64,000 bases of DNA from Alkalibacillus almallahensis (lineage in GTDB: Bacteria; Bacillota; Bacilli; Bacillales; Alkalibacillaceae), in NCBI RefSeq assembly GCF_011761495.1, contig NZ_JAASRU010000003.1:156546-220545 (forward strand), in the 5' to 3' direction. The translations under genes were made by a program, and so were the position numbers. Each line of letters begins with the position of its first letter. The stretch's first letter is position 1. Shown piece by piece: positions 7,965-16,316 of the stretch. The notes under the pieces were generated by a model. The model was not told where the DNA came from and ran no database searches. It saw nothing but the letters and a program-made list of their open reading frames with translations.

Positions 7965-8173
7965 ACTAAACACCTCATTTAATAAATACTATATAAAAGA
8001 TTATCACTTCATTTATTGATAATCAATAAATATTATTCGAATAGAGATAAATGTTGAGGCCTTCAGTATTTAAAAAGCTTGATTTTTCTCTCTATCCATA
8101 GGTATAAGATGTTATAAATGGATCAAAAGTTCTACTTATCCATTATTATTTTAAAAAAGGCTTACCCTAACTA

Positions 8174-9043
8174 TTAATCTGACTGCTTCACACTTAATAA
8201 CATCACTGTCACTAAAATCAGCATCATACCCAGAAGTTGAATAAGTCCTAAATGATCCCCCAGGAGAAGAACACCAAATAATGAAGCCGTCACAGGTTCA
8301 AGCATTGCGACCATCGAAGCTGTTGTGGGAGCTGTCATACGAAGTCCGACTAAATAGATGATAAATGAGACACCAGCGCCAAGAACACCTAACAACAGAA
8401 ACCAACCAATATCACTCGAAGTGGCGACATTTGCCGCTTCTTCAAGGTCTATAAAAAAGAATAAAACGAAACAAAATGAGAGGAAAGCAAACGTTAGAGT
8501 CATCGGTGATTTTCCAAGTGAGGCAGCATTTTTGAAACCGAAAATAAACACAGCATAGGAAATACCTGAGGCAAGCCCTGCTAACACACCGATAAGACTT
8601 ACGGAAATCGCACTAGGATTGTAGGCACCTGTGAGAAGAGCGATCCCGACTAGAACTGAGGCAATACAACCCCATTTAAACCATGTGGAACGTTCTAATT
8701 TTAAGACAAAGGAAATTAATAGAACGAAAATAGGTGCGGTATACATGAGCGTCGCACCAACTGCGATACTTGAGGATTGAATACTGAGGAAATAAAATGT
8801 GAAATTACCTGCCACACCAATACCAGCTAAAAACGACCAGATAAAAAATCGGCGTGAGATAAACCATTTTCGCCTAAAATAAAACATTAACCATATAACA
8901 AAAAAGACAACCCCGATTGCCCCTCGGTAAAACGAAATGACTAATGGGCTCCACCCTTTAGACATTAATATATCGGCAATTCCGCCGGTTATACCCCAAC
9001 ATATAGCAGCTAGCATTACTAACCCGACACCCGCAAATCGCAT
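8174..9043 (-). CDS. EamA/DMT family transporter
   Basis: A 289-residue protein with ten membrane segments in two EamA repeats (about residues 5-135 and 145-285). The first repeat opens with GVGLVMLAAICWGITGGIA and the second ends with LEPVTASLFGVLLLGDHLG, the diagnostic EamA signature. Members export metabolites or amino acids across the cytoplasmic membrane. GGAGGG is 5 nt from the ATG. A 3' fragment of a paralogue lies at 6784. Substrate unknown. Confidence 0.9.
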   Translation of the reverse strand: MRFAGVGLVMLAAICWGITGGIADILMSKGWSPLVISFYRGAIGVVFFVIWLMFYFRRKWFISRRFFIWSFLAGIGVAGNFTFYFLSIQSSSIAVGATLMYTAPIFVLLISFVLKLERSTWFKWGCIASVLVGIALLTGAYNPSAISVSLIGVLAGLASGISYAVFIFGFKNAASLGKSPMTLTFAFLSFCFVLFFFIDLEEAANVATSSDIGWFLLLGVLGAGVSFIIYLVGLRMTAPTTASMVAMLEPVTASLFGVLLLGDHLGLIQLLGMMLILVTVMLLSVKQSD

Positions 9044-9195
9044 CGCTACCCTCCTAATCGCAAATCGTGCTGAATCATCGCAATTATCATATTCACCTCA
9101 TAACTTGGTTATGCATACGTCATCCAGCTGCCTAACCTATACCCACGATTAAAAAGGTATTAAACGAAAAAATAATGTTTTTCTGAAATTTTTAT

Positions 9196-9867
9196 TTAGC
9201 GGCGTCGCAACAACACCAAACCAGTGACACATATGAGTAACCACGCTAACCCAATGGCTAAACCAGCAATAATATCTGTCACATAATGCACACCAACAAA
9301 CACACGACTCAAGGCGACTAACAGGATCCATGTCGTAAGAAATCCATTAATTACCCACTTCCACCCTTTGCTTAGCTTGCTAATGACAATTAAATAGATC
9401 ATAAAGCCATAAAACGTAATCGCTCCCGTCGAATGGCCACTAGGGAAACTAAAACCCGTCCCATCAAACTGTTCAAGCGTTTCCGGGCGCTGACGTTCAA
9501 ATAATAACTTCAATCCTTTCGTCAAACCGCTAATTCCTAACATATTAATCACTAAAAAAGTCGCCACCCAGTAACTTTTGTCAGTTAACAGCACTAAATA
9601 CGCAACAACCAAAATCGTCGCAACTGTAAGCCACGGAACAGATCCCGTTTCCGTAATGTAACCCATCATATCTGTTAACCAAGGCGTATTAAACGACACA
9701 ATAAACTGATTAACCATCGCATCGAGCTTAAACGACTCATCCTCCCATACATCATCTGCCAGTGAAAGAAAGATGTAAAACGAGACGAACAATGCGACAA
9801 ATCCAGTTAACATCAAAGCTAAAGACTTTCGCGATAGGGCTTGAAAATCAATTGAAGTGATGCGCAT
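9196..9867 (-). CDS. PAP2 family membrane phosphatase
   Basis: A 223-residue protein with six membrane segments and the three acid phosphatase motifs: KLLFERQRP (KxxxxxxRP), PSGHS (PSGH) and SRVFVGVHYVTD (SRxxxxxHxxxD). In Bacillaceae such proteins dephosphorylate undecaprenyl pyrophosphate or phosphatidylglycerol phosphate at the membrane. AAGGAGG is 7 nt from the ATG. A broken second copy is at 29262-29715. Confidence 0.9.
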   Translation of the reverse strand: MRITSIDFQALSRKSLALMLTGFVALFVSFYIFLSLADDVWEDESFKLDAMVNQFIVSFNTPWLTDMMGYITETGSVPWLTVATILVVAYLVLLTDKSYWVATFLVINMLGISGLTKGLKLLFERQRPETLEQFDGTGFSFPSGHSTGAITFYGFMIYLIVISKLSKGWKWVINGFLTTWILLVALSRVFVGVHYVTDIIAGLAIGLAWLLICVTGLVLLRRR

Positions 9868-9880
9868 CTAGAGGCCTCCT

Positions 9881-9933
9881 TAGAACGAACATACTTACAA
9901 AATATATGCCCTGCAGAAATCGTTATGAAACAC
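9881..9933. repeat. Direct repeat copy 1, upstream of PAP2
   Basis: About 50 bases centred on ACTTACAAAATATATGCCCT recur, with several changes, at 10352-10403. The two copies are in the same orientation and flank the small membrane-protein gene at 10051. Confidence 0.75.
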
Positions 9934-9996
9934 GTGATTCTAAAGCACAATACGTTCTAATAGTTCTTCAAAATAGTCCTGTCCAATTAGAATACA

Positions 9997-10033
9997 AAGA
10001 AGATCGCTATCATTAATTAATGATAACGATCTT
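9997..10033. terminator. Terminator hairpin after a small membrane protein
   Basis: A 17-bp stem with one mismatch (arms about 9998-10014 and 10019-10035) and a 4-nt loop. T-runs on the plus strand and a short T-run on the minus strand suggest it works in both directions. It follows the stop of the minus-strand gene at 10051. Confidence 0.75.
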
Positions 10034-10050
10034 CTTTTTTATTTATTTTC

Positions 10051-10227
10051 TTAAGATTTTTTCTTTGTAATTCTTGTCCACATTAGTGAAAAAACAATAA
10101 AAATTACAAAGCAAATTACAAATTGAACTAATGTAGTAACGAGCCAATTACTTCCTAAGTTTAACCCTTCTGTTACTTGTAAAACAGCAAAAACTAGAAA
10201 AAAGGTTAAGATAGATTTTTTATTCAT
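10051..10227 (-). CDS. Small membrane protein, unknown
   Basis: A 58-residue frame (MNKKSILTFFLVFAVLQVTE at the start, ending MWTRITKKKS) with two hydrophobic helices, residues about 5-17 and 30-50, and a basic tail. AGGTGGT lies 8 nt before the ATG and a terminator follows the stop, so it looks like a complete gene unit. I do not recognise a family. It lies between two direct repeats (9881 and 10352), which hints that it arrived as an insertion. Confidence 0.6.
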   Translation of the reverse strand: MNKKSILTFFLVFAVLQVTEGLNLGSNWLVTTLVQFVICFVIFIVFSLMWTRITKKKS

Positions 10228-10351
10228 GATATATGTACCACCTATTTCTTTTTATAATAGGGCCCAAACTGTCCCTTGTGCAATTTATCCAACCGATTCA
10301 GCTAGCCAATCCCAAACATATGAATTTAAATAATTAGATACAGTGTTCTGG

Positions 10352-10403
10352 AGAACAAAGTACTTACAAAATATATGCCCTGTAGAAATTATTACAAAAA
10401 ACG
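10352..10403. repeat. Direct repeat copy 2, next to the RhuM relic
   Basis: Second copy of the repeat at 9881-9933, same orientation. The identical core is ACTTACAAAATATATGCCCT; the flanks have diverged. It borders the RhuM relic. Confidence 0.75.
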
Positions 10404-10440
10404 TTACATTTCTTCGTTGTCCAACCCATAACTAAGCAGA

Positions 10441-10725
10441 CTACTTCTTCAAATTTCGGCTTTCAAGAAACGCCTCAAAATCATCATTCGTTTGTTGCTC
10501 CACTCGCTATCGAACTATTCGGTTTTCCCGAATAGTTGCTGATTCAGACAATTCACCATCAGCATAAATATTTTTAATATGCTCATTAATTGTATTAACA
10601 CCTTTTTGATAAAGCTCCGCAATCCCCTTCTGTGTCATCCAAACCGTTTCATCTTCTAATCTAACATCGATCTTCGTATGACCATCTTCTGTTTGGTATA
10701 TAAGAATATCTGATTCATATTCCAT
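10441..10725 (-). pseudogene. RhuM-type protein, internally deleted
   Basis: The first 70 codons (ILIYQTEDGHTKIDVRLEDE, then ETVWMTQKGIAELYQKGV) are the N-terminus of the RhuM family, normally about 330 residues. The frame ends at a stop after RENRIVR; in the same frame a tail VEQQTNDDFEAFLESRNLKK follows, which looks like the true C-terminus. So the central 250 or so residues have been deleted. RhuM genes are accessory, often linked to restriction islands. A second, shorter relic is at 29779. Confidence 0.75.
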
Positions 10726-10837
10726 CAGCCAACCTCTCCTTTTCGAACAGTTTTGTTATGACTATTATAGCATAATATCACACAAAACAAGAACGTACGT
10801 TCCCTCATAGATTAATAATTATATCAAGTGATTATAA

Positions 10838-11430
10838 TTAACGATTCAGGAAATTAACTATTACCCTGTCACTATGAACAGTAAGGTCTGAAATTCCCGC
10901 ATCACTATTCATAAACCCATGTTTAAATGAAGGTGTCTGTAAAAGCAATTGGATCATAATTGAAATGGTTCCACCATGCCCAACGATGCAAATTTGCGCC
11001 AACTCTTCTCTTTCAGCTTCAGCTTTTATTTTTGAGAGTATGTTCTCTATACGATATTTAAAATCGATAAGGCTTTCTCCTTCTTCTACAGACTCGTGTG
11101 CTCTCCTATCCCTTGGTAATGGATACTTAATTTTCGCTTCTTCCTTAGTCATAGCTGCTAGAACTCCATTGCTCATTTCCATTAACTCATCTAGGACAAC
11201 TAATTCACTATTCATATCATGATTAATGATTTCTGCTGATTCTTTCGCACGTTTCAATGTACTCGAATAAATACGATCAAAAGAATAATTGCCTGTAGTG
11301 AATTCACTAAGCTTTTTGATCTGTTCACGTCCTCTGTTCGTTAAAGGGTAATCTGCTTGTCCTTCATGTCTAACTGGTGGTATGTCTGCTTCTGATTCCC
11401 GTGTCTGATTAAGACTAAATTAAATGACAT
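10838..11430 (-). pseudogene. Histidine phosphatase (phosphoglycerate mutase-like), single-base frameshift
   Basis: From an ATG at 11430 with GAGAGG 8 nt upstream the frame reads MSFNLVLIRHG; then at the G-run on the minus strand (11398-11400) one base is missing, and the protein continues in another frame as ESEADIPPVRHEGQADYPLT to the end NFLNR. Restoring one G gives an unbroken protein of about 197 residues with the RHG phosphohistidine motif and the second histidine in CIVGHGGT. It is therefore either a very recent pseudogene or a sequencing error in a homopolymer. Confidence 0.8.
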
Positions 11431-11808
11431 ATTATAAGCCTCTCATAAAATATATCTTTTCACTTCCATTTAAATTAAATAAAATAAATTTTATTCCATC
11501 GTTTAGCTATCATTATACGATAGGAAGGTAGAATTCTATTGACTCATCGTTTAACAGTTAGAAATAATACAAAACTTTATTAATGGTATAAAATCAAATT
11601 ACAGAGGAATAGACTTTGATGGTATAATTAAATAAGTTTAAAAAGTTTAATGTCAAAAAAGTGTGACTTTCCTTATTATATAAGGGATGGTTTAATACTA
11701 AGTAGTTCCTGTATTTTGCAAGAGAAAAATACAACTAGAACCCTTTATAACATCGTATAATGATTGGAAATAAATTTTTTGTCTGTTATAAGTGGTGTAG
11801 GTGTTTTA
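11431..11808. other. Intergenic, no gene seen
   Basis: 378 bases of very AT-rich DNA between the phosphatase relic and the two-gene module. Plus-strand frames here are rich in Phe and Leu runs antisense to the membrane gene and have no ribosome binding site. No terminator with a good T-run was found for the module. Confidence 0.6.
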
Positions 11809-12519
11809 TTACTCAAAAGATTTTTCATCATCTTTTTTTTGTTGTTTTTCTTCTTCTCTATTTCTAATCACTTCGCTTATATGATTATTTTTTTCTTGTT
11901 GCTTTTCTCTCTCAAAATCATCCAAAAACTTTTCAACTCTAAGTTGAAGTTCTTTTACTTCTCTGCGCTTCTGTCTATGTTTCCGTATATTGCTATGTAA
12001 ATCGTCCAAATCTTTATCAAATGATATATATAGAATAATACCAAGACGCAAGGCAGTTAAAAACATATAAATAACAATTAACATATTCAAGAGAATATAC
12101 CTTAACGGGATTATTTCATCATCTGAGTAAACAACTTCTAGTCCCATTATTAAAAGTAAGTAAACAAACGAAGCAATAAAGGCATTCCTAATAAAAATTA
12201 TCAACCTTTTAAAAGTTTTCTCATTTAAAAAGGCAAATACAGAATCCACTTTTATACTCCCTAATAAAGTGAACACAGTCACATATATACCAATGAAGAT
12301 AGCTGCAATAGTTAGTAATGAACTTTCCATATTTTCAACAGCCGATCTAACATCATTTTGTAAAAACATTTCAGCTTTTTCGCTATGAAGCTTAATATCA
12401 AAAACATATAAATAATGATTTATAAAAAAGAAGGCAAAAAGTAATGAAATAAGATAGATAATAGATCTATTTTCAAACCAATAAAAAACCTTATCTTTAG
12501 TGATTTTAATTTTTCTCAT
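11809..12519 (-). CDS. Four-TM membrane protein with charged coiled-coil tail
   Basis: A 236-residue protein I do not recognise by family. Hydrophobic segments lie at about residues 17-37, 67-88, 105-129 and 138-167; the segment LLTIAAIFIGIYVTVFTLLG is typical of membrane effectors and sensors found in defence pairs. Residues 170-236 are highly charged (RKHRQKRREVKELQLRVEKF onward) and probably form a cytoplasmic coiled coil. AAGGTGG is 7 nt before the ATG. It starts 21 bp after the 321-residue gene and is clearly co-transcribed with it. Four-TM plus soluble partner is reminiscent of Kiwa (KwaA/KwaB), but I see no sequence proof. Confidence 0.7.
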   Translation of the reverse strand: MRKIKITKDKVFYWFENRSIIYLISLLFAFFFINHYLYVFDIKLHSEKAEMFLQNDVRSAVENMESSLLTIAAIFIGIYVTVFTLLGSIKVDSVFAFLNEKTFKRLIIFIRNAFIASFVYLLLIMGLEVVYSDDEIIPLRYILLNMLIVIYMFLTALRLGIILYISFDKDLDDLHSNIRKHRQKRREVKELQLRVEKFLDDFEREKQQEKNNHISEVIRNREEEKQQKKDDEKSFE

Positions 12520-12540
12520 TATGATGCCACCTTCTTAAAA

Positions 12541-13506
12541 TCAATTTGGATGTTGATCTATATGGTTAATAATTAGTTCAGGTAACTCATCTGGTTCATA
12601 AGTATATTCGTTATAAGTATTCTCGCCAACTCTTCCTTCCTGATAAAATTCTATTTCTAAGAAGTCTGTAATGTTCTCCCATCCTGAACCTTCAACATCT
12701 CTTATTATTTTAAGAACTCCTACATCCTTCACATCCACTTCTTCTACACTTCCAGTCATTGGACTTGTATACTTCACCTTAACAGACTCGAAGATATCTC
12801 CATCTAGATCGAGACCTCTTAATAAATTCACAAGTTGTACTGGGTCAATTACATCTTTTTTCTTTCTTCCGTTGCCAAAACCTACATAAGCAACGTTAGC
12901 TCCAAAACTATTATGGGTTTCTATAGTGTTACTTAATACATCACCTATAACACTCTCATTAGAATCTTCTAAATAAAGATTTCTTGTTCTACTCGTTAAG
13001 TCAATTCTAAAGTCAACTCTCTTGATATCATTTGAATTTTGTATATCTTGGAAGCCCAGGTTAGATTCTATGGGCTCTAAATAAACTGCCCAATTATCAT
13101 CTTCATTATTAGGAAGGAATGAAGATAGGTAATTTTGAAGTGCATTTGGTCTAGCACCATGATGGTTATACTCCACAATTAATAGCCTGCTATTCCTCCT
13201 ATAAAAGACAGATGTGATTTCTACAACATCATCATCTATTTCATCTATACGATCAGTTCCAACTGTACTCAAAAAAGGTTTATTATCACGGAATTTTCCA
13301 AAGACTAATTTTCTATCATTGGAATCATTGTTGTTAGTGTTAGGATCCTTCATGTTCATAAGACATATGTATCCTTGCTTAACATTCTTCAACCGCTGTG
13401 CTGGGTCCCTAACAATTATGTCATCTAACATCTCACTTAAATGAATATTGGTAATATCATCATTATGTGTAATAAAGCAATTGTAGTAATAAAATGTTTT
13501 TTCCAT
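12541..13506 (-). CDS. Soluble protein of unknown function, first gene of a two-gene module
   Basis: A 321-residue cytoplasmic protein without signal peptide or membrane segments. From memory the region VFYRRNSRLLIVEYNHHGAR plus NALQNYLSSFL resembles DUF6731-type proteins of phage-defence neighbourhoods; I cannot confirm this. The rest is alternating beta and alpha, with an acidic C-terminus. AGGAGG lies about 8 nt before the ATG at 13506, with a TTG just upstream of it. A consensus sigma-A promoter is at 13544-13572. It forms an operon with the downstream membrane protein, in an island with restriction-modification genes, so an antiphage role is plausible inference. Confidence 0.7.
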   Translation of the reverse strand: MEKTFYYYNCFITHNDDITNIHLSEMLDDIIVRDPAQRLKNVKQGYICLMNMKDPNTNNNDSNDRKLVFGKFRDNKPFLSTVGTDRIDEIDDDVVEITSVFYRRNSRLLIVEYNHHGARPNALQNYLSSFLPNNEDDNWAVYLEPIESNLGFQDIQNSNDIKRVDFRIDLTSRTRNLYLEDSNESVIGDVLSNTIETHNSFGANVAYVGFGNGRKKKDVIDPVQLVNLLRGLDLDGDIFESVKVKYTSPMTGSVEEVDVKDVGVLKIIRDVEGSGWENITDFLEIEFYQEGRVGENTYNEYTYEPDELPELIINHIDQHPN

Positions 13507-13543
13507 CAAATAGTCCTCCTAGAGAAAGAATATCTTTAAAACA

Positions 13544-13572
13544 ATCATACAGAATAATCAAATATTACTCAA
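13544..13572 (-). promoter_or_regulatory. Sigma-A promoter of the two-gene module
   Basis: Reading leftward, TTGAGT (13567-13572) and TATGAT (13544-13549) are spaced by exactly 17 bases, close to the TTGACA/TATAAT consensus. It lies 38 bp before the ATG of the 321-residue protein. Confidence 0.6.
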
Positions 13573-13882
13573 ACTTTTACAAAAATTTAATGATATTACA
13601 TCCTAATACCATATTCATAGATTAAATTAGATTTTTTGTAAAACCCTTGTAGCTGATGACATGGATTTAATCTGTTTTGTTATTAAAATGTTTCCCCCCC
13701 TATCGGATATAACTAGCCTCTTTTTTAATTCATTTCGACAGATCAACCTGGTTCCTTTCTAATATCTACTAAACCTTTGGTCGAATGTCGCTTTTCAAAA
13801 AAGGATTATAACTATTTTGAAGCACTGACAAATGGAATATGGCTTTTACAAGGGGGGATATACATAAATAGAATACTTAACA
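13573..13882. other. Intergenic, no gene seen
   Basis: AT-rich stretch of 310 bases between the promoter of the two-gene module and the small Cys-rich gene. It has a run of eight C near 13693 but no frame with a ribosome binding site and no strong hairpin. Confidence 0.5.
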
Positions 13883-14056
13883 CTACATTTTAAGTTTTCG
13901 ATATAAACTGTCTATTGCTAGATATTTATATAAAGTGTTATAACACGTTTCATGCACGATTATTTCTTTTTCCAATAAAGCCACTTTTTCATTCCCACCA
14001 ATTTTTTCAAGGCACCAGGAACAATCTGTTCCATGATAAACATTTTCCTTAACCAT
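13883..14056 (-). CDS. Small Cys-rich protein, possible zinc ribbon or treble clef
   Basis: A 57-residue protein starting MVKENVYHGTDCSWCLEK. Cys pair CSWC and the later HETC give a CxxC...HxxC pattern that could bind one zinc ion. AAAGGAG is 9 nt before the ATG at 14056. Function unknown; I recognise no close family. It lies between the unrecognised two-gene module and the restriction-modification genes and points the same way, but a 1-kb gap separates it from the latter. Confidence 0.55.
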   Translation of the reverse strand: MVKENVYHGTDCSWCLEKIGGNEKVALLEKEIIVHETCYNTLYKYLAIDSLYRKLKM

Positions 14057-14970
14057 GTGTAACAACTCCTTTGTTAGTTAAAACTATAATTTTGTGAATG
14101 TTTAAAGCATTTGAATACATCATCTTAACAGCAATTTAATTTTTTACTGGATTAAAATGTTGTGTATGAAATGTTATTATTACTCTTCTGTTTATCCAAA
14201 CGAATTAACACCATATTTATTTAAGTCCATTTCTCCTTTCAGTTTGAATACACAGCATCAATCACAATTTTAATTATAATTATATTAATTAAAATGACAA
14301 ATTAAGTTTTTATTCAAACAGACACTTATTTTGTTCTTTTTCACTCAAAAACAGTAGTTTACTTTAAACTTAGCCTAATTTTCTAGATGAACAAAACATT
14401 TTTATCACTATATTAGATGACCTTGTATAAGCTAATATCATATAAGTTTGGGAATGAATTAGAAGTGATAACCTTAAAACAACATATCATTTAATTGTAA
14501 TTGAAGTATGAAATTGAAATGGATATTACTAGAGCTGTTAATAAGGACAAGGAATACAGTGGAAAAATATTCAAGAATTTCAAACTGGTAAATACAGGGA
14601 TCTCGTAAATTACCCATGACGGTTTTCTTTCTAAAACCACCGTCTTTCAAAGTGTACTGCTTAACTGTTTAATCATATTTACGGAAATTGCCTAATTCTA
14701 GTTTACAGTAAAACCAAAATTGCTTATTATATCAAAAAATAGAAAAATAAGTTTTTTACTATGCCTCAATAGATTAACTCATTAAGAAAACTATTGGATA
14801 GATTAACACCTATTACTTTTTATTCTTTACGTTTCTTTAATAAAAACTAGCTACTTATCTATAACATGTTACCTGCTATATGAAATTAATGACTTCAAAA
14901 ACAATGAATAGTAGTTATTAATACCTAAATTTACACTTTCAAACACTTATTATCATTTTCGCAGTACTGA
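14057..14970. other. Intergenic, about 0.9 kb without a gene
   Basis: Very AT-rich. A weak hairpin (GACGGT...ACCGTC near 14608-14636) and a 29-codon plus-strand fragment starting MDITRAVNKDKEYSGK near 14520 without a good ribosome binding site are all I can see. Degraded sequence is likely. Confidence 0.5.
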
Positions 14971-15031
14971 AATAATAAAAAGCGTTTCATTATACACTAG
15001 CTTTAAGAACTAACATTATAATAAAACGCTT
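14971..15031 (-). terminator. Terminator of the restriction-modification operon
   Basis: A 15-bp stem with one mismatch (arms 14980-14994 and 15017-15031) and, on the minus strand, a following T-run (TTTTTATTATT). It lies 100 bp after the stop codon of the HNH nuclease gene. Confidence 0.7.
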
Positions 15032-15131
15032 CTATTATCGGTATTTTTTAGAACATTTAATACATATAGATTAAGTTATATATGAAAAACAACTTTTTGT
15101 TTTCATTGAATAATTTAATCTACAACCTTAT

Positions 15132-16316
15132 TTACAACTCAACATAAGTTTTATTTAAAAAGTGTTGATTTTGGTACCTTTTTTCTAAGTATTCCAGTAC
15201 GTACGAATTGGAAATTGAATTTGATAGTGATCTAGCCTCCGTGACCTTGGATATAAAACCCTTGTCACTATCTTTTAAGTCATTGTCATACATAACAGAC
15301 CCATCCTTGCAAATCGCAAGAATACCCTGATCGTACATTGAGTGATGATTCTCACATAACCAAATACCATTATTCCCATCTGTAGCACACTCTAATTTCT
15401 CATCAAAAGTTAAAGAGGTGTTTTTGATATCTGCAACTGGCCATATGTGAGCTCCTTCAATTAGTTGTGGAATCTCACAATCGCACAAGGCGCATTTTTT
15501 GGGTCCTAGTCTATCAAGTAAATTGTAAATAAATTTAGGGGACCTCAAACTATTATTTTGTTCAAACTCTCTTCTTTCCATAGTGATATCGGTAGTGATA
15601 ATTTTTATATTCTGCAATTTTTTCAAAGCTTCAGTATCAGGTCTAGGTAAAGATCTTAAACCTTGTTCACTCACTTCGAATAAATATACATACTCTGATA
15701 AAATTGATGCAGCCATGGTTATTAGTACAGATTCTTTTTTGTTTGCTCCATATGTTTTTGCATAAATCTCTGTAGTTCCTTCTTGTTCTTGTATCAAGTA
15801 AGTAGAATTATTAGATCTGTTAGTATTCCTAACTTGTTCTTTTACGGCTATTAAGTCGTCAATAGAATTGAAATTATTGATCTTTGTATTTAAAATTTTC
15901 TCTGGGTTTAAAAATCTAACTCCAGCTGTAGCCATAACCCGGTACAAAAAAGTGTAGTACTTCGTTTCTACATTACCTGTTAGATCCAGAAAGTAAAAGT
16001 GAATCTCTTTATTCATACTACTTTCTTTGAAAAAAGATACTAAGGCTGTTGTAATACTTTGAAAAAAATAGTTACGTCCACTAATCTGTCCAGTCTCTGA
16101 AAAAGAAATAAAATGTTTAGCACCATTATAGTGCAGAGTTGCTAACCTTCCTTTATTATACCCCTCATTATCAAACTCTAAGGTATAATCAAATACACCT
16201 GTTATTTTTTGACACACATCTTGTAGAACATTTTCGGTAAGAATATCTTCATACTTGTAGCCCCCTTTCTGGGAATTGTTTTTCACTACGAAGTGGGGCT
16301 TTTGAGAATAGCTCAT
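15132..16316 (-). CDS. HNH endonuclease, likely type II restriction enzyme
   Basis: A 394-residue protein. The C-terminal third is a zinc-supported HNH nuclease: CALC at 275-278, EGAHIWPVADI with the catalytic His290, an Asn in DGNNGIWLCENHH, and Cys321/His324 completing the metal site. The N-terminal 260 residues have no motif I recognise and probably hold DNA recognition and dimerisation. The gene overlaps the 3' end of the methyltransferase by 68 bp in another frame, which ties the two together as a restriction-modification pair. No ideal ribosome binding site precedes the ATG (AGAGG is 16 nt away), so expression probably depends on translational coupling, a common way to keep nuclease behind methylase. 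Confidence 0.8.
   Translation of the reverse strand: MSYSQKPHFVVKNNSQKGGYKYEDILTENVLQDVCQKITGVFDYTLEFDNEGYNKGRLATLHYNGAKHFISFSETGQISGRNYFFQSITTALVSFFKESSMNKEIHFYFLDLTGNVETKYYTFLYRVMATAGVRFLNPEKILNTKINNFNSIDDLIAVKEQVRNTNRSNNSTYLIQEQEGTTEIYAKTYGANKKESVLITMAASILSEYVYLFEVSEQGLRSLPRPDTEALKKLQNIKIITTDITMERREFEQNNSLRSPKFIYNLLDRLGPKKCALCDCEIPQLIEGAHIWPVADIKNTSLTFDEKLECATDGNNGIWLCENHHSMYDQGILAICKDGSVMYDNDLKDSDKGFISKVTEARSLSNSISNSYVLEYLEKRYQNQHFLNKTYVEL

Noticed and set aside
11764..12000. Plus-strand frame of 78 codons rich in Phe and Leu.
   Set aside because: It is antisense to the coiled-coil tail of the membrane protein and has no ribosome binding site.
14980..15031. Inverted repeat near the RM genes as an operator.
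   Set aside because: It has a T-run on the minus strand and follows the HNH stop, so a terminator is the simpler explanation.
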